From Hungatella effluvii (GTDB taxonomy: Bacteria; Bacillota; Clostridia; Lachnospirales; Lachnospiraceae): a stretch of DNA of 64,000 bases. The notes under the pieces are model-generated. The model was not told where the DNA came from. It ran no database searches and saw nothing but the letters and a program-made list of their open reading frames with translations. The DNA lies in contig NZ_QJKD01000001.1 of assembly GCF_003201875.1 (NCBI RefSeq), forward strand, positions 683,634-747,633, in the 5' to 3' direction. Positions 18,383 to 27,879 of this stretch are shown here, in pieces. Made by a program: the position numbers and the translations under genes. Every line of letters begins with the position of its first letter. Position 1 is the stretch's first letter.

Positions 18383-19405
18383 TCAACACGCGGTCTCTCT
18401 CCAAAATTTTCCTATTTCCTCTGCCGACAGTTCTTCCACAAATTTCTTCTTTATTTCCAGGAACTGTTCCAGCTCCAGCAGAATCTGAAACAGCACCGCA
18501 CGATTTTCAAATTCTTCCCGAAGCTCCGGAAGGGGCTGCTCCCGCATAGCCTCCTTTACCGCGTCCAGAGCCTCAAGCAGTCCTACGGCGTTGTTATACT
18601 CGTGAAAGCCCCCGCTGATCCGCTCCATCAGCGCTGCAATCGGCTGCGCCTGGGAAGGCAGTTCCCCCAGATGCTTTAACTCCCCCTCGATCCGTCCCAG
18701 GACAAATGCCTGTGTCCGCCTCATGTTCATATACCGGAGGTAGTATCTCGTCTCAGTGAGAAGCTTATTCTCCATGTCCTCATACGCGCTCTTCTCCCCC
18801 TGTTTCAGCTCTGCGTCAAGCTCTTCCAGAAGGGAACGAAGCGTCGGTTCACCGTCTGCCAGCCCGGCATCTCCGCCCTTTCCGGTGGTCAGCTGTCCCG
18901 CCATCTTTCGCAGAATCTCCTTCATATGGCTCTCGATCCGACGCTGGCTCGTTCGGATTAAATGTACCTTTCCGGGAATATAGAGATTGAGAATCACACC
19001 GATTCCCGCGCCTACGGCCAGAAGCCCCAGTTCATTGGCGATATTGGCTCCCGTCATGGAACGCTCTGCCAGGAAATGAGTCATCAGCACCGTATTCACA
19101 GAGATCCCCTCCTGCATTCCAAACGCCATACAGGCCGCAGAAAAGAACAGCAGAAAGACGCAGACCGCCAGGGGGCCGTACCCAAAGGAAGAAAAACCTG
19201 CCGCGGAGATGGCCAGTGCCATGACAAATGACAGCAGCCGGCGTGCCACCACCCGGATCGTCTCCTTCTTTGTATCCTGAATGCTTAAAAGTGTGATCAC
19301 CCCGGCGGATGCGCTGTAACGTAACCCCATACGCTCCGCCAGGACGATAGCCAGGCCCGCGCCCACGGCGATTTTGATGACTTTTACATAATCCGGCTTC
19401 TTCAC
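18383..19405 (-). CDS. aromatic acid exporter (ArAE/FUSC-like) family membrane protein
   Basis: 340 residues. The N-terminal half has about five membrane segments (for example near 8-25, 55-75, 78-100 and 125-145) with the family-typical motif SAGVITLLSIQDTKKET, and the C-terminal half is a soluble helical domain. This is the half-size ArAE_1 arrangement seen in Firmicutes. Function is inferred from the family (efflux of aromatic or other weak acids); no substrate is shown. The gene precedes the methyltransferase on the same strand with a gap of about 180 bp. Confidence 0.82.
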   Translation of the reverse strand: MKKPDYVKVIKIAVGAGLAIVLAERMGLRYSASAGVITLLSIQDTKKETIRVVARRLLSFVMALAISAAGFSSFGYGPLAVCVFLLFFSAACMAFGMQEGISVNTVLMTHFLAERSMTGANIANELGLLAVGAGIGVILNLYIPGKVHLIRTSQRRIESHMKEILRKMAGQLTTGKGGDAGLADGEPTLRSLLEELDAELKQGEKSAYEDMENKLLTETRYYLRYMNMRRTQAFVLGRIEGELKHLGELPSQAQPIAALMERISGGFHEYNNAVGLLEALDAVKEAMREQPLPELREEFENRAVLFQILLELEQFLEIKKKFVEELSAEEIGKFWRETAC

Positions 19406-19542
19406 GATTTCACTTCCTCCTGACGATTCTTATAAATCCAGCTCTTTTTCATTCCAGTTCTTTTCAATTCCTTTTCTTTTCATTATTACCTATCAACCAT
19501 TAAAATACAAGTTCTGTCTGGAATTTCAGTCTGTTTTACGTA

Positions 19543-19571
19543 TTGACCATAGTTTTTTTCTGTGATACGAT
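19543..19571 (+). promoter_or_regulatory. sigma-A-type promoter for the 74-residue ORF
   Basis: -35 TTGACC (19543-19548) and -10 TACGAT (19566-19571) with 17-bp spacing, about 43 bp before the start codon. Confidence 0.55.
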
Positions 19572-19613
19572 TTTACGGGCAGCACAATACAGTCAGAAAG
19601 GAAGCACCTATTC

Positions 19614-19838
19614 ATGAACATTGCAGCACTCATGCAGTTAAAAGAAGAATGGACCTCATTTAAGGTACGCCATCCGAAATTCCCCTCCTTCATGAAAGCG
19701 GTCCGCGGACGCGCTCTGACCGAAGGAACGGTCATCGATATCCGGGTGACGGCTCCTGATGGAACCGTACTGAATTCCAATTTGAAACTGAAAAAAGAGG
19801 ACCTGGATCTGATTTGCCGGATTCATGAGCTGATCTGA
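19614..19838 (+). CDS. small conserved-looking hypothetical protein
   Basis: 74 residues with GAAAGGAAG eight to nine bases upstream and a promoter-like sequence before that. The protein begins MNIAALMQLKEEWTSFKVRHP, has a basic helix, then a predicted beta strand pair (TVIDIRVTAPDGTVLNSNLKL) and a C-terminal helix. No membrane segment, cysteines or signal. I do not recognise it; size and pattern suggest a soluble alpha/beta mini-protein. It is divergent from the ArAE gene. Confidence 0.6.
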   Translation: MNIAALMQLKEEWTSFKVRHPKFPSFMKAVRGRALTEGTVIDIRVTAPDGTVLNSNLKLKKEDLDLICRIHELI

Positions 19839-19859
19839 TGCATAATGGTCCTCACAGTA

Positions 19860-21314
19860 TTATACTTCTATGGTCTTCGCCGTCTTATTCAGGAAACGGT
19901 CGTAGACGACGATCTGCACTTCATGTGTTCCGGCAGACAGTCCGGGGATATTCAGCTGAATTTCCCCATCAGCAACCGTCCCGCCGGAATACTGAAATAT
20001 CCCATCCACGAAGATCTCCGCCTTACAGGCATTTTCTGCAGTCTTATACTGTATCTCCAACTGGTCCCCATTCCTTCCTGCCTCCGCCTCCAGTGACGGC
20101 CCATTTCCGGCTTCCAGTTGTATACCGCCCAGTTCCGGTTTCCTGATTGTAAATTTCTTTCTCAGTTCATCGACGTACGCTCCCTTTACACGGATCGCCT
20201 CCAGTTCCCCCGCTTCCGTATTCTCCCGCAGCAGATTTAAATAACCGATGCTCTCAGGGTCCCATCCGGTTACCAGGGAGCAGATGGTATCGACCGCCAC
20301 CGCATCCGTTCCTCCCATGATGACGCCCATATTCATTTTATCGGTCTCTTTCCGCTCGTGCGACATGGGAACCGGTCCGCTCTGAAAGCCCTGAAGGCCA
20401 TCCACGATCACGTAATTCACCGGTCTGGCCATATAATAGTCGTAAATCCACCGGTCCAGCTCCCCGTCCGTGATCTTGTGGGATACCATGGCCGTCTTGC
20501 TGGGGTTATCGGGCGCCACTCCGTATAGATTCCCCGGCGGCGTGCCGATGCTCACATTTTTGATTCCGCCCGTGACCACCACACCGGAAGAGGTCTTTAA
20601 GGTGGGAATGCTGATTACCACGTCGGCCTCATAAAGAATCCGGTTGAAATAATACGTTTTATGGAGCAGACCGTCCGGCAGCTCTGCCTTTACCACCTCC
20701 GGCGCGTCAAAATCCTGCCACGCCCCGCAGTCTTCCTCCAGACAGAGGAACCCATCCACTCCCTCCATATAATCCGGAGTGTAATGGAAATATTTCATCA
20801 CCTCTCTGGTCGGCCCCGTCGCCGATCCTTCCATGATATAGACCTTTCCATCCGGATTTAACTCCCTTACCATTTTTAACACGGCCTTTGTGACACGCCA
20901 GTCCACCGTTATCCCGTTGACCTCCTGATCCAGCAGTTCCCCCGTGGAATCCACAATCATCTGGACCAGATTGGGTTTCAGTACCACGGTCTGCCCATTT
21001 TTCACGACAGTTTTCAAATCGGAGGCCGCCGTCCTTACCATCGCTTCGATTTCCTCCTCCGTGATATCGGCGGCCCTTGTTTTCTGCGATTTGGCAATCG
21101 TGACGGTTGAGCCGTGAAACGCGGCTTCTTTTATGGTTTTCGCGGCCGCCCCCTGCTGATTTCGCGGCACTTTCTGCTCCACCGGTATTGTTTGTTCCTG
21201 GCCGGTCTCCCTTTCCGCCACGGTATTCACCGTGGGCGCCGCCTGTGCCGGGCGGATCTGGCATCCATTTAAAAGTGTCATGGGCACCGCCATATAGATC
21301 CATAATTTCTTCAT
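19860..21314 (-). CDS. DUF362 domain lipoprotein
   Basis: 484 residues. The N-terminus is a short signal peptide with a lipobox-like LLNGC (Cys18), then a Thr/Glu-rich linker. The DUF362 domain covers about residues 75-400: VVLKPNLV, VDWRVTKAVL, YIMEGSATGP, SIPTLKTSSGVVVTGGIKNVSIG and MGGTDAVAVDTICSLVTGWDPESI are the conserved blocks. The last 80 residues look like an Ig-like beta domain. DUF362 proteins are often next to ferredoxin or Fe-S genes; here the cell-surface location is unusual and no Cys clusters are seen. Activity unknown. Confidence 0.85.
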   Translation of the reverse strand: MKKLWIYMAVPMTLLNGCQIRPAQAAPTVNTVAERETGQEQTIPVEQKVPRNQQGAAAKTIKEAAFHGSTVTIAKSQKTRAADITEEEIEAMVRTAASDLKTVVKNGQTVVLKPNLVQMIVDSTGELLDQEVNGITVDWRVTKAVLKMVRELNPDGKVYIMEGSATGPTREVMKYFHYTPDYMEGVDGFLCLEEDCGAWQDFDAPEVVKAELPDGLLHKTYYFNRILYEADVVISIPTLKTSSGVVVTGGIKNVSIGTPPGNLYGVAPDNPSKTAMVSHKITDGELDRWIYDYYMARPVNYVIVDGLQGFQSGPVPMSHERKETDKMNMGVIMGGTDAVAVDTICSLVTGWDPESIGYLNLLRENTEAGELEAIRVKGAYVDELRKKFTIRKPELGGIQLEAGNGPSLEAEAGRNGDQLEIQYKTAENACKAEIFVDGIFQYSGGTVADGEIQLNIPGLSAGTHEVQIVVYDRFLNKTAKTIEV

Positions 21315-21443
21315 TTCCGTACCCCTTTTCCTCTATGCTGTACATCCGTTTTTTGTCGAATTGTGTCAGTATTGATTCTACAGGGGGCATGCATCAAAGT
21401 TGCATCATCCAATCTTTTTTTTTCAAACTGATGCATTTATGGA

Positions 21444-21472
21444 ATGACTTCTGAAACTGATTCGTGTATAAT
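21444..21472 (+). promoter_or_regulatory. promoter of the EIIC-EAL gene
   Basis: -35 ATGACT (21444-21449) and perfect -10 TATAAT (21467-21472) spaced by 17 bp, 60 bp before the start codon, which is preceded by AAGGAG. Confidence 0.65.
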
Positions 21473-21532
21473 GTAGGAAACAGCAGCTACAGCAACTGGA
21501 TTCCATTGCAGCCTCCGGCCTAAGGAGTTACC

Positions 21533-23656
21533 ATGAATTTTCGTAAAATAATATCCCGGTTTCAAAATTCGATCTTTGCACGGTCCATACGCCATGGATT
21601 GACACTCGCTATCCCATTTCTGATCATGGGATCATTTTCTCTGCTTCTCTATAATTTTCCCATTGACAGCTATCAGATCTTTCTCGCCTCCTGGCTTGAC
21701 GGAGCCGCTGCGGAGCTTTTAAACACCATTTATATGATCAGTCTGGGTTCCCTGGCCCTGGTTCTTACCATCACCATCAGCATCTCCTACGGACAACTGG
21801 CTGAGACAGACCAGCTGCTGCTCTATCCCGTGGTCTCTGTCTGCTCCTATCTGGCCTTCTGCGGAGGAATTGAGGATCAGACGGACTATATCTTCAGCGC
21901 GGAATGGGTCTTTACCGCCATGTGCATTACCCTGCTGTCCTGTATCCTGTTCCAGCGGCTCTTAAAGCTTGGACGCCGGTTCGAGAGACTGCACACCACG
22001 GGAGCCGACTATCTGTTTAACACTTCGATCCAGAGTCTGATTCCTGTCATTGCCATCACTCTGCTTTTCACAATTACGGGATATTTCGTCCGCATCACGT
22101 GGAGTGACAGCAATATCACGAATTTCGGTTCCTACCTGTTTCTGGAACTCTTTGACGGAATCAGCGGGAATTTGTTTGGAATCCTACTGTATGTGATTAT
22201 CACACACGTTCTCTGGCTCCTGGGAATCCACGGCACCAATACGCTGGAGGCCGTCTCCAGACAGTTGTTTGAGCAGAACGTGGGGATCAATCAGGCCCTG
22301 ATGACGGCCGGAAATCTCCCTACGGAAATCTATTCCAAGACGTTTCTCGACACCTTCGTATTCCTGGGAGGCTGCGGAACCGCCTTAAGCTTCGTCCTTG
22401 CGCTCTGTATCGCCTCGAAGCAGAGCCATAACAGGAAGATCGCCCATGTGGCGCTTCCCTCTGTGCTGTTTAATATCAGTGAAATCGCCGTTTTCGGTTT
22501 CCCGATCATCTTTAACCTGACGATGGCGGCTCCATTCATCATCACCCCGGTCGTCCTGACGCTCACCAGCGCACTGGCCATCAGTCTCGGCCTGGTACCC
22601 GCGGTGACCCAATCCGTGGAATGGACCGTTCCCGTTCTGCTCAGCGGATTTAAAGCCACCGGATCCATCGCAGGCAGTTTGATGCAGCTGTTCAACCTTG
22701 TGATTGGAGCGCTGATTTATATCCCGTTTATCAAACGCAGTGAAAAGCTGGAGACTGGCAAATTTACACAGGCGATCCACCAGATGGAGGCAGACATGGC
22801 CGCAGGTGAGAAGCACGGGAATCCGCCCAGCTTCTTAAGCCACGATTACCCCTGTTATTACTACGCCAAAAATCTCGCCATGGATTTACAGAACGCCATA
22901 AAACGGGGGCAGGTTCAGTTATACTATCAGGCTCAGATATCTCACGACGGAACGCTTCATGGAATGGAGGCTCTTCTGCGCTGGAAGCATCCGGTCACCG
23001 GATTTATCGCTCCGCCCGTGCTGGTAGGGCTGGCCTATGAAAATGGCTTTTTAGATGAACTCGGCTACTATCTGATTAAACGCGCCTGTCTGGACGCCCA
23101 GACCATGGAGGAACTTTTAAAGAAAGACGTCTATCTGTCCGTCAATATTTCCTCCAAGCAGATCAAGAGCAATGGTTTTTTTGACACGGTTCTCACTCTG
23201 ATCCGGCAGTATCCCGCCGATCACATCCGCCCCGTTTTCGAGATCACGGAACGTGCGGCAATGGAAATATCGGATGACTTGAAAAACGAGATGGAGCACT
23301 TGCGGAGCCAGGGCGTGGAATTCAGTTTGGACGACTTCGGAATGGGCCATAATTCCCTTATTCAGCTGCAGGAAGGCTCCTTCGATGAGGTGAAATTAGA
23401 CGGCAATCTGGTATCCCAGCTCATGACCAATAAGCGCTCCCGTGAAATTGTCTCCGGAATCATCAAAATGGCCCGGAATTTAAACTGCCGTACCGTCGCC
23501 GAATTTGTGGAAACCGCGGAACTGCGCGATGTCTTATCGGAGCTTGGCTGCTCCATCTACCAGGGCTACTATTACAGCCGCCCTCTGCCGCTGGAGGACT
23601 TCATGGATTATATCACCCGGCTGCCCGAAGAAGGAAACGCTTCTGATCCTCAATAA
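21533..23656 (+). CDS. PTS EIIC-like membrane domain fused to EAL domain (cyclic-di-GMP phosphodiesterase)
   Basis: 707 residues. Residues about 15-400 form a cellobiose-type EIIC membrane domain (8-10 segments) with HGTNTLEAVSRQL and the late block SVLFNISEIAVFGFPIIFN. Residues about 440-690 form an EAL domain: MEALLRW carries the EAL motif, SVNISSKQ and FEITERAA follow, SLDDFGMGHNSL is the DDFG motif, and VAEFVETAE is the late Glu motif, so the catalytic set looks intact. No EIIA/EIIB domain or gene is near. The fusion suggests c-di-GMP turnover controlled by sugar binding or by PTS flux (inference). A GGDEF partner is not in the window. Confidence 0.9.
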   Translation: MNFRKIISRFQNSIFARSIRHGLTLAIPFLIMGSFSLLLYNFPIDSYQIFLASWLDGAAAELLNTIYMISLGSLALVLTITISISYGQLAETDQLLLYPVVSVCSYLAFCGGIEDQTDYIFSAEWVFTAMCITLLSCILFQRLLKLGRRFERLHTTGADYLFNTSIQSLIPVIAITLLFTITGYFVRITWSDSNITNFGSYLFLELFDGISGNLFGILLYVIITHVLWLLGIHGTNTLEAVSRQLFEQNVGINQALMTAGNLPTEIYSKTFLDTFVFLGGCGTALSFVLALCIASKQSHNRKIAHVALPSVLFNISEIAVFGFPIIFNLTMAAPFIITPVVLTLTSALAISLGLVPAVTQSVEWTVPVLLSGFKATGSIAGSLMQLFNLVIGALIYIPFIKRSEKLETGKFTQAIHQMEADMAAGEKHGNPPSFLSHDYPCYYYAKNLAMDLQNAIKRGQVQLYYQAQISHDGTLHGMEALLRWKHPVTGFIAPPVLVGLAYENGFLDELGYYLIKRACLDAQTMEELLKKDVYLSVNISSKQIKSNGFFDTVLTLIRQYPADHIRPVFEITERAAMEISDDLKNEMEHLRSQGVEFSLDDFGMGHNSLIQLQEGSFDEVKLDGNLVSQLMTNKRSREIVSGIIKMARNLNCRTVAEFVETAELRDVLSELGCSIYQGYYYSRPLPLEDFMDYITRLPEEGNASDPQ

Positions 23657-23669
23657 TTCACAGAAGAAG

Positions 23670-23709
23670 AGGAATGGCCGGCATGCGAATCATCATGCCG
23701 GCCATTCCT
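23670..23709. terminator. convergent hairpin terminator
   Basis: 16-bp perfect stem (23670-23685 with 23694-23709) between the ends of two converging genes; it touches the stop codon of the minus-strand gene. T-rich tails on both sides are modest. Confidence 0.7.
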
Positions 23710-25139
23710 TATTTCAAGTCAACCACCAGATACTGATCGGAGACGTCAAACTCCCCCTTCTCCATCTGCCTGACGCAGTACTGAGACACGTATTTCACGA
23801 CCGCGTACATGACCGGCTCGAACAGATAGATTTTCTTCTTTCCTTCCGGAGTTTCCACGGTCACACTCTTTACGACATCCTGCAGATAAAACAGCAGTTC
23901 GTCCTTCTTTGCATACAGAATCCGGTCATTTTTCAAAAAGCACATCACATATGCAGCTTCTGCCAGAAATTCCTCTTCCCCTGGAGTGAAGGATATCGAA
24001 CTGCCGCCATTCTCACTGCCGGTTACATCAGCGAAGCCATCGGTCAGCATTACCATTCCATGGGCCATCTCCACGCCCTTTTCAGAGAGCTTCGGGCTGT
24101 ATTTTCTGCACTCCAGATCCAGTCTGCGGCATTCCTCGCTGCAAAACAGGGGAATTTCCTCCTGGTCTATGATACCTGAGGAGATCAGTCTCCAGAGATT
24201 CTCATCTAACTTCTCATAACCGGTGATACGGATTCCATTTCTCCTGCATTCCTTTATAAAGGAGACGCCATGATTTCTGTAACCCGCGGTTTTGGCCCTC
24301 TCTGTGATTCTGCAAATCAGGATACCGTCCCGTCCCAAGATGGTAATTACCAGCGTCCCCGAGCGGGAAGTCATATCCAGACGCACTTCTCCTATTTCCT
24401 GCACGGAATACTCCTGCCGTTTTTTCACGATTCCTCTGATCTGTATCCTGCGATTCTCCAGAATCACTCTTCCCTGCCATCTGCAGGCCGCCGCCAGAAA
24501 GCTCAGGGCGGAAATACAGCCCAATGCGGTTATGAGGCTCCGGCTCTCCAGCCATTCCACGGTAAGCATCAGCAGAAGTCCAAAGACCATACCGACTGCA
24601 TTCAGTACGGAAACACGCTTCTCATAGATTCGCAGCACGATCCGCCTTTCTGTACTGTCAGGTATCCGGTATACACCGATGGGCGGAATCACCTCCACGC
24701 CTCTCTGGATCAGCCGCCACAAGAGCCTCTCACACTCTGCCGGCATCTCGTATACAGTAAACAATTTCCCCTCTGCGCCGTAAAAGACACAGCCGGATAT
24801 TCTCCACTTCACTCTCGTCACATCCTTAAGTGATACGATTCGATCCGTTCCAAACAGCCGCCGGATCACCACCGTCTCGGGATGGACGGTAAGAGACCAG
24901 GAGCCATAGGCGATCAGGTAGATTCCGGGCACAGAAAACAGGATCAGAAAGAGAAGCATAATCCCAATGGAGGCCGTCGGATTCCCGCGCATTCTCGAAT
25001 ACAGGCAGAAAGCAGCCATCGCGATTCCAAAAACGATACTTGCCGCCCCTATGTATATACAGCCTCGCGGACCGTGTATGGTGTATTGCTCTTCCTGCTT
25101 TATTTGCCTATTCCTGTCTTTCATCTGCATCCGTCCCAT
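23709..25139 (-). CDS. membrane protein of unknown function with repeated PH-like segments
   Basis: 476 residues. A membrane hairpin at about 27-80 is followed by a beta-rich segment (WSLTVHPETVVIRRLFGTDRIVSLKDVTRV), then a second hairpin at about 175-215 and another similar segment (RVILENRRIQIRGIVKKRQEYSVQEIGEVRL). This TM-pair plus short beta-domain repeat recalls bacterial PH (YdbT-like) proteins. The C-terminal 150 residues are soluble, with two Cys (FCSEECRRLDLECR). I do not recognise a named family. It overlaps the metallopeptidase gene by 32 bp and ends the five-gene signalling operon. Confidence 0.65.
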   Translation of the reverse strand: MGRMQMKDRNRQIKQEEQYTIHGPRGCIYIGAASIVFGIAMAAFCLYSRMRGNPTASIGIMLLFLILFSVPGIYLIAYGSWSLTVHPETVVIRRLFGTDRIVSLKDVTRVKWRISGCVFYGAEGKLFTVYEMPAECERLLWRLIQRGVEVIPPIGVYRIPDSTERRIVLRIYEKRVSVLNAVGMVFGLLLMLTVEWLESRSLITALGCISALSFLAAACRWQGRVILENRRIQIRGIVKKRQEYSVQEIGEVRLDMTSRSGTLVITILGRDGILICRITERAKTAGYRNHGVSFIKECRRNGIRITGYEKLDENLWRLISSGIIDQEEIPLFCSEECRRLDLECRKYSPKLSEKGVEMAHGMVMLTDGFADVTGSENGGSSISFTPGEEEFLAEAAYVMCFLKNDRILYAKKDELLFYLQDVVKSVTVETPEGKKKIYLFEPVMYAVVKYVSQYCVRQMEKGEFDVSDQYLVVDLK

Positions 25140-25812
25140 AATTTTCTTCCAGATACGCTGCCCATGAGCGATAAAATTCCTCTTCTGTCATTTGAAATGT
25201 CTCTTCAAGCTTTTCCGGCCGTCTGACCAATTCCATCAATTTTCCGTATCCATATCTTGCAGTCACATACTCCACCACTGTGTACGAATACTGATACCCG
25301 TCCCGCCGAAAAAACTCCTGGAAGTCAGCCCCGGTGTCCAGATCGGCCAGTGCCGGCACGCGGTTGTTCTTTAGCCCCTCCGAGACCGTATTTCGAATCC
25401 ATGCTTCATGATTGTCTTTCCCCTCGTAGGAGGCAATTCCCTCGTCGAGCCATCTGGGGATGTGTGGGTTTATCTCTTTTATCAGAACGTGTGTAAACTC
25501 GTGAACGACAGTGTTTATCACCTGTTCGTAATTCGATCCCGGCGGCGGATTCAGCGGCGACGCTATGACTGTTTTCCCCGCCGCAATTCCCCCTCTTATC
25601 CATTCAGGGGCGTCCTCGATTCCAAGGGCCAGATTCAATTCCGCCCGATCCGAGCATATCTTGACTGTCGTTTTCTGTTTCAACTCTCTGCCTGTCTTTT
25701 CTGTTATATCGGAGTATCGCTCTTCCAGTAAATTCAGCACCTCTTCTACACAGGTCCTCTCGCTCTCATGATACTCTGCAATAAAATGACTGCTCTCACA
25801 TACAAAGTCCAT
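25108..25812 (-). CDS. peptidase-MA-like zinc metallopeptidase
   Basis: 234 residues without a signal peptide. The gluzincin motif HEFTH (His104, Glu105, His108) is followed by RWLDEGIASYE, whose Glu124 is the expected third zinc ligand. The N-terminal part (FIAEYHESERTCVEEVLNLLEERY) is typical of the peptidase MA superfamily. The protein is probably cytoplasmic unless exported in a non-classical way. The start directly abuts the kinase stop (TAA-ATG), implying translational coupling. A proteolytic switch linked to the two-component system is a reasonable guess only. Confidence 0.82.
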   Translation of the reverse strand: MDFVCESSHFIAEYHESERTCVEEVLNLLEERYSDITEKTGRELKQKTTVKICSDRAELNLALGIEDAPEWIRGGIAAGKTVIASPLNPPPGSNYEQVINTVVHEFTHVLIKEINPHIPRWLDEGIASYEGKDNHEAWIRNTVSEGLKNNRVPALADLDTGADFQEFFRRDGYQYSYTVVEYVTARYGYGKLMELVRRPEKLEETFQMTEEEFYRSWAAYLEENYGTDADERQE

Positions 25813-27156
25813 TTACCTGATCCCCTTTTCTTTTTTTCTACTCCCCACATCCCCAGCTCTCTGCGAATCCCAGACAGGCAGCTGCAGCACAAACGTACTT
25901 CCGCCCCCATCCGTGTCCTTCACCGTCAGTTTTCCGTGATGCAGCTTAACCAGCTCTGCGGCGATGCTCAGCCCCAGCCCATAATGCGATTTGTCATTTC
26001 TGGACTTATCCGCGCGGTAGAACCGGTCAAAGACTCTTTTTTTATCTTCCTCCGAAATGCCGCAGCCATGGTCCTCCACCTCGATGAACACGTGCTTCGC
26101 GTCCGACCGGACAATAACGGCGATCGTACTGCCCTCCGGTGAGTAGCTGGAGGCGTTATCCGTAAGAATCGTCATAAGCTGCATCAATCGCTGGCGGTCC
26201 CCGCAGACCGCCGGCAGTTCTTCCTCCTGCATCCTTAATTCAAACGGCTGATTCTTTTTCCTGCACAGCTCTGCCAGGGCATCGTAGTTCGATATCAGAA
26301 ATGTATCCGTCATCAGAGGTTCCGTGCGCATGGTCCAGGTTCCCGCGTCCGCCGAAGCCAGCTGCAGCAGATCATCGATCAGTACCGTCATCCGTTCCCC
26401 TTCCTTCTCGATTCCGGGCAGAAACTGCTTCGCCTTCCCCTCATCCATGGAAACCGCATGAATCCCCGCACGTATTACGGTAAGCGGCGCCCGCAGTTCG
26501 TGAGAGGCCGCCGCGATAAATTCACTCTGTCTTTTAAGGCCAGTCTCCAATGGCTTCAGACTGTGGTTCACAAAGGTACGGCAGATAAAAAACAGAATCA
26601 CCAGCCCCATCAGATTTACCGAGAAATACAGCAGTACGGAATTCCGGTAAACCTCCTTTTCATCTGTCAGTGCTTTCAGGATCAGTATCTTCTGTTCCGT
26701 TCCATACGCTTTTTTCAGATAGATACTGCCGTAATAGTGTTCCCTCTGGTCCCCATATATGGAATAAACCGGACTTCTCACTTCTCCCGGCTTACTTCCC
26801 GGTATTTCTTCGAAAAATCCGTCCTGCTCTGCAAAATGATTCAGCTTTTCAAACAGCCTGTCCCTGTCGGTCAGAGGCTTCCAGGCGCCTTTAAATGACA
26901 GCGGAACAGAATTACTGGACACAGAGATCATCATATTCTCGCTGATTTCACTTTGAGCCAGCCACATATGGGAGATTTTATTACTGTCCCTGATCGTATC
27001 CACCACATTGCCAAATACAGTCTGATACTGGCTGATATTATTCGTCTCGTACTGCTTTAAAGACAAGAGAAGCAGACCGGTCACAATAAGACTCAGCAAA
27101 AGACCGGTAGCCAGCACATAAGCGCCGACCAGTTTTCTCCTTAACTGCTTTACCAT
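25813..27156 (-). CDS. sensor histidine kinase
   Basis: 447 residues. Membrane segments at about 10-32 and 175-195 bracket an extracellular sensor of about 140 residues of no recognised family. No clear HAMP follows; the phospho-His is in SHELRAPLTVIRAG. The ATP-binding domain has N-box DNASSYSPEG, G1 EDHGCGIS, F-box FDRFYRADKSR and G2 YGLGLSIA. It is coupled to the preceding response regulator (17 bp) and to the following peptidase. The strongly basic tail SRKKEKGIR contains the RBS for the next gene. Confidence 0.92.
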   Translation of the reverse strand: MVKQLRRKLVGAYVLATGLLLSLIVTGLLLLSLKQYETNNISQYQTVFGNVVDTIRDSNKISHMWLAQSEISENMMISVSSNSVPLSFKGAWKPLTDRDRLFEKLNHFAEQDGFFEEIPGSKPGEVRSPVYSIYGDQREHYYGSIYLKKAYGTEQKILILKALTDEKEVYRNSVLLYFSVNLMGLVILFFICRTFVNHSLKPLETGLKRQSEFIAAASHELRAPLTVIRAGIHAVSMDEGKAKQFLPGIEKEGERMTVLIDDLLQLASADAGTWTMRTEPLMTDTFLISNYDALAELCRKKNQPFELRMQEEELPAVCGDRQRLMQLMTILTDNASSYSPEGSTIAVIVRSDAKHVFIEVEDHGCGISEEDKKRVFDRFYRADKSRNDKSHYGLGLSIAAELVKLHHGKLTVKDTDGGGSTFVLQLPVWDSQRAGDVGSRKKEKGIR

Positions 27157-27173
27157 GGCCGCTCCCTTCTTCC

Positions 27174-27857
27174 CTACTGCTCCGGCTGCTCTTCCAGAGA
27201 ATATCCTACAGACCGGACTGTTTTAATAGTCACACTGCTGCCCACCTGTTTCAGCCTTCTTCTGAGAAAATAAATATAATTATCCAGATTCCCCTCTTCC
27301 ACCGCGCTGTCAAGTCCCCATACCCGGTTCAGCAGCAATTCTCTCGTAAGGATCTGTCCCCTGTTCCTGATTAAAAATTCCAGCAAATCCATCTCCTTTT
27401 TCGAGAGCTCCACCTTTTTATCCTCTTTCCATAACACCCGGCTGGACAGATTCATAGTTACATCCCCACATGCCAGCTGCCGGTCAAACTCCATCCGTAC
27501 CGGCCGCCGTTCCAGCGCCCGGATTCTGGCAAACAGCTCTTCCGGTGCGAACGGCTTAACCAGATAATCATCTGCCCCCGCGTCCAGACCGCCGATTCTG
27601 TCTTCTATGGTGCCGAGAGCCGTCACCATAATAACCGGTGTCGCAATCCCCTTCTGTCTCATGCGCTGCAGAATCTGTATTCCATCTATTCCAGGCAGCA
27701 TCCGGTCCAGAATCACCACATTGTATGCCTGCATACCCAGATAATAAAATGCTTCCTGGCTGTCCTGGCAGATATCCGCCGAATAGCCTTTCTCCTCCAG
27801 CCAGAAACCCATCAGCCGGCATAATTCCATATCATCTTCCACCAGTAGTATCCTCAC
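27174..27857 (-). CDS. OmpR-family response regulator
   Basis: 227 residues starting at a GTG with AAAGGAG nine bases upstream. Receiver domain 1-115 with acidic residues EDD at 7-9, phospho-acceptor Asp51 in VILDRMLPG and Lys in LVKPF; winged-helix DNA-binding domain at about 130-222 (SKKEMDLLEFLIRNRG, ending TIKTVRSVGYSL). It lies between the lipoprotein gene and the kinase and is the cognate regulator by position. Confidence 0.93.
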   Translation of the reverse strand: MRILLVEDDMELCRLMGFWLEEKGYSADICQDSQEAFYYLGMQAYNVVILDRMLPGIDGIQILQRMRQKGIATPVIMVTALGTIEDRIGGLDAGADDYLVKPFAPEELFARIRALERRPVRMEFDRQLACGDVTMNLSSRVLWKEDKKVELSKKEMDLLEFLIRNRGQILTRELLLNRVWGLDSAVEEGNLDNYIYFLRRRLKQVGSSVTIKTVRSVGYSLEEQPEQ

Positions 27858-27879
27858 AGCGCGTTCTCCTTTCTGCGTT

